Source of the DNA: Circinella minor
Taxonomy: Eukaryota; Mucoromycota; Mucoromycetes; Mucorales; Lichtheimiaceae
Reading direction: 5' to 3'
Assembly: GCA_016758965.1 (NCBI GenBank)
Contig: JAEPRB010000015.1
Span: 124,001-188,000 of the forward strand
DNA length: 64,000 nt
The notes beneath the pieces were generated by a model, which did not search any database, was not told where the DNA came from, and was given only the letters and a program-made list of their open reading frames with translations. Below, piece after piece: positions 12,641-24,842 of this stretch (within the stretch, counting starts at the first letter, position 1; each line of letters starts with the position of its first letter). Both the position numbers and the translations under genes were made by a program.

Positions 12641-13205
12641 TCTTTTCAATATTATTACTATTACTATTATTATTACTATTATTGTTATTATTATTTTTAT
12701 ATTATACATTATAAATGTGCTTAGTAGCAACCAAAAAAAAAAGAAAAAAAAAATGATGAGATGAAGAAGCGCAGTAATACATAATTATTCAACATATTCC
12801 TAGTTATCTTTTTCTTTTTTTATATTGTTTTGATATTATCTTTGATTTACTTTAGTTTTTTTTTTTTACTAGTCATATAATTATATAAATTTCGGAACAT
12901 TTTATTAGTTGTTGTAATATTGCCTGTTTATGTAATTATTGGGTGTATTTTTGTGTTTATACACTTTCAGGGTTTATACACGTATATGGTAGTAACACTA
13001 AGAGTAGTGATAATAATAGTAGTAAATTAAAGAAAAAAAAATAGTACGCTTGTGTAATAGCTATGGGTATAAGAAAAAGAAAAAAGAAAAAACGTTATGT
13101 AATAATGTAAATATAATACGGTAAGTTATAGTAATGATAAGATAACATAGTAAGATTATGTCATATCTTAATTAATTACGGGATCTATCAAATAGTTATA
13201 TATTC
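12641..13205. other. Convergent 3' intergenic region
   Basis: About 565 bp between the ends of two convergent genes, containing ATT trinucleotide runs (about 12650-12700) and several A-rich tracts. No coding or RNA feature is visible. Confidence 0.6.
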
Positions 13206-15163
13206 TTATATTCCTCGTGTCTTGACATTATGTTGGTTTTTGTTAAGTCTTGGTCTACCTCTTGGTTTATGTTCCACATCTTTGCACCCAGTTTTCCCAG
13301 TAGCTACACAACGACGACAAGGCCTCATATTATCACATCGTAAATGGGAACGTTTACAATGATTACATGCTTTATCAACATTTCGACCCTTTCTTAAACT
13401 ACTCGTAGATTGACCTTTATTATAACAATAAAAATACGTAATAAAAAAATAAGAATAGTTGTCAGTAAAAATTGATATATAGTATCATAATTGTTTTTCG
13501 AGAGATAAAGGGGAAAGTGGGAGGAGGTAAAGAAAATATAAATATGCCATGATAGAATTAAAAAGAAATTGAATACATACCATCACCACGATAAACATAT
13601 TCATCATCCTCCTCTTCTACATCAAAATCCTCTTCTACTGGAGTTGTTGAAGATTGTTGTAAATGAAGACTATCTTCATCATCATCTGATAATTTTTGAC
13701 GTGCCAAAAACGTACTTATACTCTCAGATACTGGCATTGGGGAACGAGACTGATTTGTTGACTTTTTAGTATTAGTACGCTTTTGTTTTGAAAAAATGTC
13801 CGACTTTTTTCTATTGTTCATCTTTTTTCTTCTTGTTCGTTTCACTGTTGATTTATTATTATTCATATTTTTATTGTCATAAGTAGTTGATTTCCACAAA
13901 TCTCCTTTCCAATAATTTGTTGTCGAACGAGTGGATGATACTGTTTCACTATCTGAATCATCATTTTCAGGAGAAGGAGGTGGTATACATGAATGTGGAA
14001 GATGATGGTGGTGGTGATGTGGATGATGATGATGATGATGAAAAGAGGATGGTGGTGGTGCTGGAGGAGGTGCCAAATTAGCTAATGAAGCTGGTACAGA
14101 AGCAAAACTTGTTAATTGTGCAAGGCTATCATCATTTCCGAGAAATTGTAGATTTTCTGGTGTAGAATATGAAAGATGAATAGATGCAGCATGTTTTTGT
14201 GAATCTGCTTCTGCTACGAATGAATTGACATCCTATAAATAATAAGAATTCAGCACTCATGCTTTATATTTTCGGTATGTTACACACAAACTTTTTTTTT
14301 TTTTGGTATCCATGGAAACAGGACACGCGCAACTCTTTTTTTTTTTTTTTTTAGTTTGTTTCGCGTGTCATAATCAAGTTGGTACAAAAAAAAAAAAAAA
14401 AAAGAGCTCAACTTACGCTAAGACTGACATATTCTCGAGTCATACCACTTAATGAATCAGGTTGGAATTCGTCTTCCATACTACTATTAGTTGGTTCATT
14501 ACAGAAATCACTTCCAAAGTATGTTTCTGGTGGTTCACAAAACCAATCGTTTGTGGTTCCCATTGCTGCAGCGGCAGCGGCTGCTGCTGCTGCTGCTGTT
14601 GCTACCGCTGTGGCACTCGTTCCTGTACTAGCACTATTTGTAGTTGATGTGCTTGTTGTTTCGGAAGGTAACAATGTATTATTTGGACATAATAATAAAC
14701 TATTTGAATTCGCGTCCATTCCAGGCCAACAACATGCAGCATCGTCAACAGCTGACATGACAGGCATCATTACGTTTGAATAGTCGACTGACGCGGATGG
14801 TTCTTTAAGATATTGTAAATATGACGATACTTGTGGAGACGACGATGAGGTTGGCATGCATAATTCATCAAAATTTGTCAGTGGATCATCATCTGGCGTA
14901 TCGTTTGGGACCAAATCTGGTGTATAATCTAATAAAGGTTGTAATTTGGGATATGTTTCATTTAATAATAATCCTTGTGGATGCTGCTGATTATGATGAT
15001 GGTGATTATGAAGAGGTTGCTGGTGTTGGTGTTGTTGTGTTAACTGGTGTGCTTGATGCTGTGATTGAGGATGAAAAAGTGATTGTTGTTGTTGTTGTTG
15101 TTGTTTGTCATCTTGTCCGAAGTTAAATGCTTCATCCCCATAAAATAAGTCGCAGCTATACAT
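13206..15163 (-). CDS. Zn2Cys6 transcription factor with C-terminal zinc cluster
   Basis: Predicted 535-residue fungal binuclear zinc-cluster transcription factor. Exons on the minus strand: 15163-14417, 14232-13581, 13414-13206. The zinc cluster lies at the very C-terminus: C483-X2-C486-X6-C493-X5-C499-X2-C502-X7-C510 (ACNHCKRSHLRCD...), followed by a basic HKPRGRPRLNKN tail that ends the protein. The first 480 residues are low-complexity: poly-Q near residue 20, a His/Gln-rich stretch, a 12-Ala run, a Pro/His-rich stretch, an acidic Ser patch and a Lys/Arg-rich segment likely to serve nuclear import. No PAS or fungal-specific middle-homology domain is seen. The ATG at 15163 is the first in frame. 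Target genes cannot be deduced. It is divergent from the RBM26-like gene across a 3.2-kb gap. Confidence 0.85.
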
Positions 15164-18100
15164 TTGATTCAAACACAAAACAAAAAGAAAAAGAAAAAAA
15201 ATTAAATTGAATAAAATAAAGGAATGAAAAACAAATATAAAGGATTGGAAAGGGGAACACGACTAAGAATGAAAAGAAAAAGTAGCAGGGTAAAAACAAA
15301 AGGGAGGAAGAGAGAGAAAGAGAAAGGAAGAAAAAAAAAAAGTAGGAAAGGCGTTTAATATAGTAGTTATTTTTTTATATATATAATTGAGAAAAGGATA
15401 GAGAGAGAGAGAGAGCAAGGATATCCAGAAGATATGAGAAGATTTGGCATTCTTTACAAACTTATATCATTATCGGTCAAAAAAGGTAGTCTGATGGTTT
15501 GTATTTTATGCGTATGATCATCATTGCAATAATGAATTAAATATATATGAACTCTTGTATACACACACACACATGAGCTCACGCCTTTTTTTTTTCTTTT
15601 TCCTTTTTATGTTTGGATTAACGAGAAGGCTGTGTACAGTATGAGAAAATGGATAGAGGGGGGGGAGACGAGTGAGGGGAGCAAACAAGTGTGGGGTAAC
15701 AAGCAAATCATTTTGTTGACGCCCCATTTGAAAACAACACAACTGGTCTGATCAATATAATAATGTTGTGTATATATTAACAAAAAAATGCATACCTCGT
15801 TCAATAGTAAATGCACCCATTATTTCTTTCAAAAAAAAAGTTGCTCTCCCTACTGCCGACTAGATTTATATGGTGATAAACAATCCATTTATATTAGTGT
15901 CAGATGAGTGAAAAACGTCTGTGTGTCTGCGTGAATGATTATGAATGTGTTGTCAATAAAGTCCATTTAATACAACACTCCTATTTCTTTTATAAGTAAA
16001 AACTCTATCAAAAGGGGACAAAGGGAGGAGTATGTGGCAGTTTTGGTTGGTTTATGCAAATCATAATTAACAGATTTATTTTTGCTTTCACTTTTAAAAC
16101 CCCCAAAAAGCAGAAGAATTTAAATATCAACTATAACATCAGCATTCACTATCTCCCCTCTCACTTCTTTCCTTATTTTCCCTCCCTCTCCACCATCCTT
16201 CATACACACAATATACACGTATTCTCTTTCTCTATTATTGGTATAACATATTATGGGTTACGTATCATATAACACCATACACAGAAAAAAAAAATAAAGC
16301 TATGATTGATAAACGCAGGGTTGATCGGTTGCATAAGAAACCCCGTTTTTGGTTTTTTTTTTCTTTTTTTTTCTTTTTGGCGGGTTCTTTTTCTACGATC
16401 TTATTATAAATACGGTAGTGCTTCGATTCTTAAACCTGACGACTTAAAATCTTTGAACATTTTTGATATCAAATTTGATCAGGCTATTATTCCCTTACAA
16501 ACCATTTTCATTGGATGTTATTTGGACTTTCGTTTACAACAACAACATAAACATTCAAAAGAAACCAAACAAAAAATAAAATAAAAACAAAATCTTGTTG
16601 TTCAATCACTATTATTATAGAAACATGTAACAAATATATATATATATTACTTTTTTTTTTTTTTTTTACTATGGAGTAGCCTTTGATCATAAATATACAA
16701 ATCAACAAATCATGAGAATGTCATTATTGTCTATGTAATTACACCAAATATTTACATATACATATACAGCGAAGTTATTAATGCACACGATTTATGTATG
16801 TAATCATATTTAGTCAATACCTAACAACAATTACTCGTTTCTGATAATATGAGACAATAGATCATACTTATAATTATATTTGATTTGGAAAACTACTAAA
16901 CAATAACATTGTAGTAATATCGTTCGCAAGAATATATAATCCATTATTTTATTTTATTTACGTATTTTTTATATTTTAAATTGTTTTGTTTGGCCCATAA
17001 CGAGATATGTAAAAGAAAGAAAAAAAAAACATTATAAGGAAGGAAAATCCATTTGTTTTTTTTTTCATTTATTATAATATATATATATTTTCTCTCTCTT
17101 CTCCTTTTCTAAATCACAACAAAAAAAAGAGAAGATCGTCGTTTATTTAGAACTTATTTCGTCATGATCTACGTATCATGATGCCATCTGAAAAAGTATA
17201 ATACATGTATACATATACATATGTTATTTAATGAATGAAATACAATGCCACCAACAACATCATTTTTAGAAAGAATGATGTGGTGCTTGATTATATAATA
17301 AGCTTGTTGTTGCATACTACATTATATGTCTTTCTTTAACGACATGGTACGTAGAATCATTTTCGATATTTCGATAGTAAATAATTATTCAGTTGACTTA
17401 TTAATAAATGTTCTCTTTTTATATATACTGGTTACATGTATCTGTCTAGGATTCTTGTCCAATACAATATGTCTATCTTTTAATTTGATAGAAGCAGTTC
17501 CTTGTGCTCTGATTTACATGTACGTATACTTCAAAAAAATAGCGAATGGTGTATGGACAGATATGTGGACAGTAAAAAACCAATAACGAAATAAATCCCA
17601 ATAAATAATTATTAGTTGCATATACATATTTGTGTATGTGTATGTGTATTTCTTAATCATACATAAAGTAAAAGCAAATGTTAATAAGTGGTGTCTTTTG
17701 CACTGATGGTTTTTGGGTAACAACAAAAAACGATTATCTGATACCATTAAAGTTTTTTCTGTTGTTGGGTGACTTCTAGTAGAATAAACAGAAAATAAAG
17801 CATGTATTAAGTTGTTAATAGCTGTTGCTATTTAATAATATTTCATTCAATTACTTTACTTTTCTATATCGTATTAGTAAGATTATATTTCATGAGTAGT
17901 AAATAACAAATAATAATACAGTGCTACGTACTAAATCAAAAAAGCAAGAGATAGTATACTTAAGCTTTACGTATTTGCAAAATCAATGATTTCTCTTTAT
18001 TTACCAGTTAAAAACAAAGAATACCATCAAGAGACATACTGTTTCTATTTTTTATGATCATTTCTTTGAAAAACATGGTCTTTTGTTTCTTAGAAACAGA

Positions 18101-18352
18101 GAAAATAAAATTTATAATTCATTGCTAGGACAAGTCATCATAAATGAAATGGTCACGTGTAATTGAATATTTTGATTGGCTTAAAAGTCTCGAAAAAAAT
18201 AAAAAGAATTAACCAAGAAAAAAATAAAAACATTAAAGTCAACGAAAAACTTAAAACCCAACTTGCTTGACTTCACACGTCGTAACTGGTTTTGCTTGAT
18301 CCCTTTTTTTTTCCTAAAAACTTAAAAAAAAAAAAACTTCTTTTTTGTTGTA
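15164..18352. other. 3.2-kb divergent intergenic region
   Basis: Long non-coding stretch between two divergently transcribed genes, serving as upstream region for both. It contains GA-rich tracts just upstream of the zinc-cluster factor (15180-15420), T-rich and A-rich blocks, and an open frame at about 16402-16584 that reads rather like protein but matches no family I know. No tRNA-like structure or inverted repeat was noticed. Confidence 0.5.
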
Positions 18353-21300
18353 ATGTCAAGTAATTTACAGGGTTCCATACTTGAAACTTACCTTATTCGT
18401 GAAGTTCAAACATTGTATGTATAGACATGGATACAAAAGGATTTTTCGTTTTTTTGATAGTTCGTGTGTGTTAGTTGTGGACTAAAAGGAAAATAATTAT
18501 TGATAGATGCGACGCTGATCCGGACCTAGTAGCGCAATATATTTCTGCTTTGATCGCTTCTGGTGATCCACCCAATGTATTACGACAATCACTTGACGAA
18601 AAATTGAGGGAATTTTTTGGGGATCGTAAGTTTATTTTCATTTTTTTTTTTTTCATTTTGATTTAATCCATTGAAGGATTATATTTAGTGTTTTCGTGTT
18701 CACTTGAGAAAAAAAAAATAACAATAAACAAGAGTAAAAGTTATGGGGGTTTTTTTTTATTTTAATGTCAAAATTAACAATAACACATTCTATATATGTT
18801 TCAATGTATTCTTTTTTTTTTTTAAAGAAACGGGTCCTTTTATTGATAGATTATTTAAAGAATTGGGATATGAATCAAATGATAAACAACAAAGTAATAG
18901 TCATGCACCCGAACGTAGTCGTAGGCTAAGTGATTATTCTGATGAAGATGATGATGGTGATCGTAATTTTAAGCATCGACGTCCTCGGTCAGAAGCACGC
19001 GACGATAGTCGATACTCACGCTCTTCGACAGACGATAGACACCAATATAAACGTCATTTACCACACGATAATTATAACAGAAATTCGCGTAATAATAATG
19101 ATGACTATCGTTCAGGCCCAAATTCAGTTCCTCGTGCACCAGCTTCCATGTATGATCATAGACAACAACAACAACAACAACACCAGCAGCAAGAACATCG
19201 AGGATCTGGACCGTCAGGAGGAAACCGTTCTGGATACCGAAATAATATGGGTAGTGGTCGTCCTACACGTCCTTTATGTCGAGATTATAATGGTAAATAG
19301 ACTTACAAAAAAAGAAAGAAAGAAAAAACAGAGTTTTATTTATGCAATATGGGTTTTGGAATGGATAAGTATGGTATGGGTTATACATGATGAATAATAA
19401 TATCTTAAAATTACGTTATCTTATTTATTTAGAAAAAGGATTTTGCATGCGTGGTGACATGTGTCCATATGATCATGGAGCAGATCGAATTGTTGTAGAT
19501 GATGGTTCATTCAATACCCCTTCATTCCCCAATGTTTCTACTCAAATGGGTCCACCAATGAATCAACAACAAGCACCCCCTCCACCTCCATTTTTTGGAA
19601 TGCCTGGTAACTTTGGTAAAGAAACAATCAATTTTGCATGAATTTTTTAGTAGTCAAGGAAAATCAAAATTTTAACTTCAAATTATATATATATATATAT
19701 AGATGCCTATGATCCCGAAAGAGCTACATTAATGCCTAATAGTGGTAGTATGGGATCATTCCCAACAGAAATGTCAAGTATGATGTTGCCAACTGATGGT
19801 AATAATATGGGTGGTGGTCCTTCCAATCGAATTTTTGCCACTCCACGCGGTAGTATGAGTACTACTGGATTACGAGGGGGTCGAGGTGGAGGACGCGGTG
19901 GTCGTGGAGGAGCACGTGGTGGTATTAGTAGTATGGGCGGTTTAGGATCAGGACATCATCAAAAACGACAAAATACGTCCCTGGTGGTAGAAAACATACC
20001 AACCGAATTCTGTGAAATTTCCAAAGTCAATGAATTTTTCAAAAAGTTCGGTTCACTTACCAACATCAGTGTTCAAAGTCATTTAAACAAAGCCATTTTA
20101 CAATTCGCATCTAATGCGGAAGCCATGGCAGCCTATCATTCACCGGATCCTATTTTTGATAATCGATTCGTAAAAGTATATTGGCATAAAGAAACAGACC
20201 AGCAACAGGACACTAAACATGTATCATCTGGCGGTAATGGTGATGCTTCAAGATCGGATACTACATCTACAACAACATCAATGAAACGTCAAAATGAACC
20301 TGATCCAGAAGAAGTTGCTGCACGAGCTGCTGAATTTGCTAAACAAAGAGAAGAAAAACAAAAGAAGCATCAGGAACGAATGAAGGCTATTTTGGATGTA
20401 CAAAAACAAAAGGAACAATTACTACAAAAGCAAATTGAAGAGCAAAAACGATTGATGGAAAAGTTATCCAATTCCAAGAATATGACCAAAACAGAAAAAG
20501 AAGAATTATTAATGTCTCTAAAGAAAATTGCTAATGATATCGATATATCTAAAGCAGCAAAGACAGCACCTGTACCTCCACCATCTATTTCTACTCCAGC
20601 AGCAGCAGCAGTACCATCATCACAGCAACAACAACAACAACAACAACAAGAGTCTCAAGAACAATCTAGTACAACTGATACAACTACAACAGAAGCAGCA
20701 CCATCTTCAAGTACTTCTGGTGAAGCAAGTACAAGTTCAGAAGAACTTGCGGCCAAATTAGCCAAATTAGAAGCAGAGGTAAATAATTTACAAAGAGAGA
20801 TTTTGTATTTTAAGCATTATCTATCTTCTATTACTATTATTTGTTTATTTTACTAATATTAATTTTCTCTTTTTCAAAATAAAATAAAATAATTATAGGC
20901 TGCATCTCTTGGTATTACTCCACAAAGTTATGGTATTGGTGGATATCGTGGTGGACGTGGTGGATATTATGGACGTGGACGAGGATGGCCAAGAATCCGT
21001 GGTGGTATGGCACCACGTTATAGCTTAGATAATCGACCCACTAAAATATACGTCAAGGATATTCCTGAGGATGCAAAGGATCAAATGCGTGAACATTTTG
21101 AGGTATATATATAAAGCGTTACTAAAATGAATAATTTAACTAACTATCAAACTATTATTAATAATATTAGCAATTTGGTCAAGTAACAGCCCTTGAATCA
21201 CATGAAGGAGGTATTATTGTAGATTACAGTCAACGTTTCGAAGCTGAAAAGGTAATAATGATAATAATCACTTCAACTTTCTTTGATCCTGAATAAAAAT

Positions 21301-21478
21301 AAACTAAAACAAATTAATTTAGGCAATGGTTGGTGGAACCGAAACACCTCGCGGGAAATTAGAATTCTCCTGGTATACCGGATCAATGCCCGCTAATGAA
21401 TCTTCTCAACCCTCTACATCGACCACCACAGCTCCTGTTACTACCAGTGACGAAACACCAAGTGGTAGTGAAGCTTAA
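18353..21478 (+). CDS. RBM26/RBM27-like RNA-binding protein (PWI-like, CCCH, two RRMs)
   Basis: Predicted 781-residue nuclear RNA-binding protein of the RBM26/27 (ARRS2/PPC4) family, linked in other eukaryotes to poly(A) RNA handling and RNA decay. Exons: 18353-18414, 18507-18625, 18828-19292, 19433-19615, 19703-20778, 20899-21102, 21171-21251, 21323-21478. The N-terminus is the family's PWI-like fold (TLCDADPDLVAQYISALI ... GPFIDRLFKELGY). An Arg/Ser/Asp-rich linker follows, then a CCCH finger C-X8-C-X5-C-X3-H at about 211-230 (EKGFCMRGDMCPYDH), an RGG box, RRM1 (SLVVENIPTEFCEISKVNEFF), a Lys/Glu coiled coil, a Gln/Thr/Ser-rich segment, a second GRGG patch, RRM2 (KIYVKDIPEDAKDQMREHF) and a Thr/Ser tail. 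The GGRGG motifs suggest arginine methylation (inference). Confidence 0.93.
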
Positions 21479-21922
21479 AATTATTTCTTGTACATAGTTG
21501 AAAAAAAAAAAAAGAAAGAAAGAATGGAAATACAATGAATAGGGTTTTATTAATTTGTCATCATCATTATACATATTATTCGTCGTCTTTGTTTTTTTTT
21601 TTTTAATATAAATATATACTTTTTTTTTATATTGTTTTCGGCTTTCTCGTTTTTCTTTCAACAAAATATTTTAATTATGGTCACAAAGAAAAAAGAAATA
21701 TTTTTTATTTCATTATTATTATTATGTTTTTTTTTTTTTCAATACGCAAAGAAAGAGGGGGGAAAAAAAGAGAGAGAAATGTTTTAGAGTGTAGTAGTAG
21801 ATGTAGTATGTGCCAAAGTCATAAAACGAATTGTTTGGGGAAGAGGGAAGGGGAGGGGGATATCACACTTTATTAAAGCTACATTTCATAATGTGTTTTT
21901 TTCTTCTTGGTCAGCTATGTAC
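21479..21922. other. Convergent 3' intergenic region
   Basis: About 440 bp of homopolymer-rich DNA between two convergent genes. No gene or structured element seen. Confidence 0.6.
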
Positions 21923-22869
21923 TTAATAAAAGACTTCAAACAAAGGAAGAAGTATGATAGTCAATGTTGATAAGGCACATCCGGCCATAACGGATTTGTG
22001 AACAAGCCATGTTCGATCATTAAAAAGACCCTTGTTATTACTCAAAATAGAGCTTATGGCACATGTCACGAAACTATATATAAATATACAACAAAAGAAG
22101 AAGAAAAAAAAAAGTGTTTAATGATATGATGATGATCGGATTATATGTATGAACTATTTTGATTGGTAGATATTCATCATATCATAAGTGTACTTACATC
22201 CATGAAATAATCGTTGTAATTGAATTAATTCCATGAGTCAAAGTATTAATCAATAAAGAAGTAGTGATCATTTGAGTAAGATCTCGTAATATACCTTGAG
22301 AATCTTTAAAACGCTATTAAATTATATATATATTTGTGTGTGTATATAATGAGAAATAGAAATTCAGCATATGATCAACACATAAGATTCATAAAAATAT
22401 AAAAAAAAAAAAAGTAATCATTTTTATCACACATGCTTGATTGTATGTCATCAATATACGTATTCACTTTTGTGTTTACCTTGTAATATGTTTGAAGCAA
22501 TGATTTATTTGTATAATCAGGTTCACGACGAGTGGAAGTTTCTGTTGTTGAAGAAGGTACTTTTTGATGTACTTCAATATTATTGTTAGTTTTATCTGGA
22601 ACTTTCTCATCCTCTTCTCTGATGGAATCCATAGAAAGAGGATTTTCTTCAGATGTTGTTGGTTCTTGAGTGTTCTCATCTTGAACTTGTTGAAGAGAAG
22701 GATGAATATATGGGTCTCGTCGATAATCAGAAGCAGTAATATTAGCAAGCCATGATGCACACCAAAGAGAAATCATAACAGTGGATGCCAACCATGCTGA
22801 ACGTATATAACATTCTTCCAAAGGTAAAGTCAATGAAGGTTGATTCAAAGGAATACTTGAACGTGACAT
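21923..22869 (-). CDS. Membrane protein of unknown function
   Basis: Predicted 218-residue protein, not recognised. Exons on the minus strand: 22869-22480, 22313-22198, 22073-21923; all junctions are GT..AG and in phase. It has a hydrophobic segment near residues 24-46 (IRSAWLASTVMISLWCASWLA), a hydrophilic acidic/Thr-rich loop of about 80 residues, then hydrophobic stretches in the middle (MITTSLLINTLTHGINSITT) and at the C-terminus (CALSTLTIILLPLFEVF). The layout suggests an integral membrane protein with three or four spans. Organelle and role are unknown. It lies between the convergent RBM26-like gene and the co-oriented mL49 gene. The reading frame is free of stops across 3 exons, which supports it being real. 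Confidence 0.68.
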
Positions 22870-23224
22870 ATTTTTTTTTTTAAAAAAAAAGATTATATTT
22901 TGAAAGAAAGGCGAAAGAAAAGAAATATCTTTCCACTCTTTTTTTTAAAAAAAGAAATAATGTAGTCGTAGATAATTACGTAGTTTTTACGTTATTAATC
23001 TAATAACAACAAATAATCTATTCTTATTATATCAATATACCATCATATTACACATTAAATCACTTATAAATACATACAAGATAAATGATCAATTAAAAAA
23101 AATATATATATTTACAAAGCAAATGTTGTACCTCTAATAAAAATGGGGGAGGGTGGAGATGTAAAAGTATTGTATGGATTATGTGGGGACAGGGCTGTTT
23201 ATGATAGATAACTTTTTTCTTTTA
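22870..23224. other. Intergenic region upstream of the membrane protein gene
   Basis: About 355 bp containing the upstream region of the membrane protein gene and the 3' flank of mL49. A-rich and T-rich, with no further feature. Confidence 0.6.
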
Positions 23225-23545
23225 TTAAAAACCCTTTTCAACAAGCCATTGCTTAATTTCATTCATATGAACACCTTTCAAGATAACTTGGTTATTCACA
23301 GGATTAACGCGTGCAAAGTTTTTAGGTGCTTCAGGGAACAATTCCAAAACTTCATTTTTTAAAGCTTCAGCATCACCTTCAATACGACGAATAATAGTTA
23401 AATGTTGAGTTCCTCCATTCTTGAAATCAGTATAAACAGGTAAACCGTTATTGGTCGTTCGTGAAATAAAATATGGAAGTTGTTGTTGTTGTTGAGTGGT
23501 ATAAGAACGTTTGACAATGTGTTGTTGGATCAATGTTCGAAACAT
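23225..23545 (-). CDS. IMG2: Mitochondrial large ribosomal subunit protein mL49 (Img2 family)
   Basis: Single-exon 106-residue protein. The C-terminal 75 residues fit the Img2/mL49 family: LPYFISRTTNNGLPVYTDFK, HLTIIRRIEGD, a central EVLELFP segment and the terminal IKQWLVEKGF with VNNQVILKGVHM before it. The N-terminus (MFRTLIQQHIVKRSYTT) is basic and lacks acidic residues, as expected for mitochondrial import. Length is in the normal range for fungal homologues. It is intronless, unlike almost all neighbours. Confidence 0.85.
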   Translation of the reverse strand: MFRTLIQQHIVKRSYTTQQQQQLPYFISRTTNNGLPVYTDFKNGGTQHLTIIRRIEGDAEALKNEVLELFPEAPKNFARVNPVNNQVILKGVHMNEIKQWLVEKGF

Positions 23546-24801
23546 TTTTAATTTTTATTTTAAACTATTCTTGTTTGATAAGACAAATAATACATTGAGT
23601 TCTTTTTTCTTTTGATAATTAAATGGGGTTCTTTCTTTAATGTCTTTGAAGAATAAGAAATTAGTTTTATTGTTTACCTGCTTTTGAAAATGTCAAAAAT
23701 ATGTTTATAAAAAAAAAAATAATAAAAAAAAAAAGGGTGAACCTTTTCAATATTTGGGTGGTCGGAGTAAGCAAAAAGTGACAGTCGCTAGAAAGTAATC
23801 ATTTTTTTTTTATAACTTCTTTAAACCACAATAAGGATGACTAGGAAGTATTTAAAATGGAATATGTATACATATACATGTATAATAAACATTTTTTTTA
23901 TAATCTTAATTGACTGGTTAATTGACTATAATAATTTAATGATCTATAAAGTATAAAGTATAATTAAATTGAAGTAGTTTTATTATTATTTGGGTGATAG
24001 AATCACTATATTCATTATTTTATAATTACACAACATAATTACTTAGGTTTTAACTATTCTGTTTGTGTATCATAACACTTTATGCATTTATCTGTCAAAT
24101 TACATAGTAGAATAAAATTTTCATAATGATCCTAACGATAACCCGCTTCAGGTTGGAAATTATTAAGATCATATCACCAGAAAAAATTGGTGTTATCAAG
24201 TTACACAATGAAATCATCCGTTATTTTCTGTCTTATCCTCACCTTCAATATTATATAATCATGATGATAGTATTTAAATAGTTTTTTTCTACGGGTAATG
24301 TAAAAAATGTATCTCTTTTTAATTTCGATATAAGTTTCTGTTACAACGAATCCCAAATCCCAAATCTCAAAGCCCAAAAATGCATATATAAAAGTATATA
24401 TATATATATATGGTACAATGTATATATAGTTAGTCAAGATATAAATATAGAATGATCAAACTATTACGTATACGTATCAGAGCTTTGACATGATACATAA
24501 TACAAGAAAGTAATATACTTATGTCATGATTACGTACGTATTATTATTTTAAAAGAAAAAAAAAACATTTGTGTGAAAACATACATGATGAAATATTTAA
24601 AAGGAAAATATACATGGTGCGTTAAAAAAAAACTGTACAAAAAAAAAAAAAAAAATATGAAAAAGGAATAATAAAGTGTGGGAGAAGACAAAAAAACAAA
24701 AAACAATAAAGTATTATATAATGCTGTGCGTGAGTGTTTGTGAAGTGTGTGAAGTTAGAGAAAAGAAAACCAAAGTGTGAAGTGTGAGAAAAAAGATATT
24801 G
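23546..24801. other. Intergenic region
   Basis: About 1.25 kb of AT-rich DNA upstream of mL49 and downstream of the methyltransferase. It contains short A/T homopolymers, a TA tract near 24395-24412 and TACGTA palindromes (24470, 24533). No coding or RNA feature identified. Confidence 0.55.
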
Positions 24802-24842
24802 TTAAGCCCGTTCAAGCTTCTGAGCATAAGCAAAATGAAGAT

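Noticed and set aside
14379..14783. Plus-strand 134-codon frame with a poly-Ala run
   Set aside because: It is the antisense shadow of exon 1 of the zinc-cluster factor; the GCN repeat reads as Ala on one strand and the frame lacks other support.
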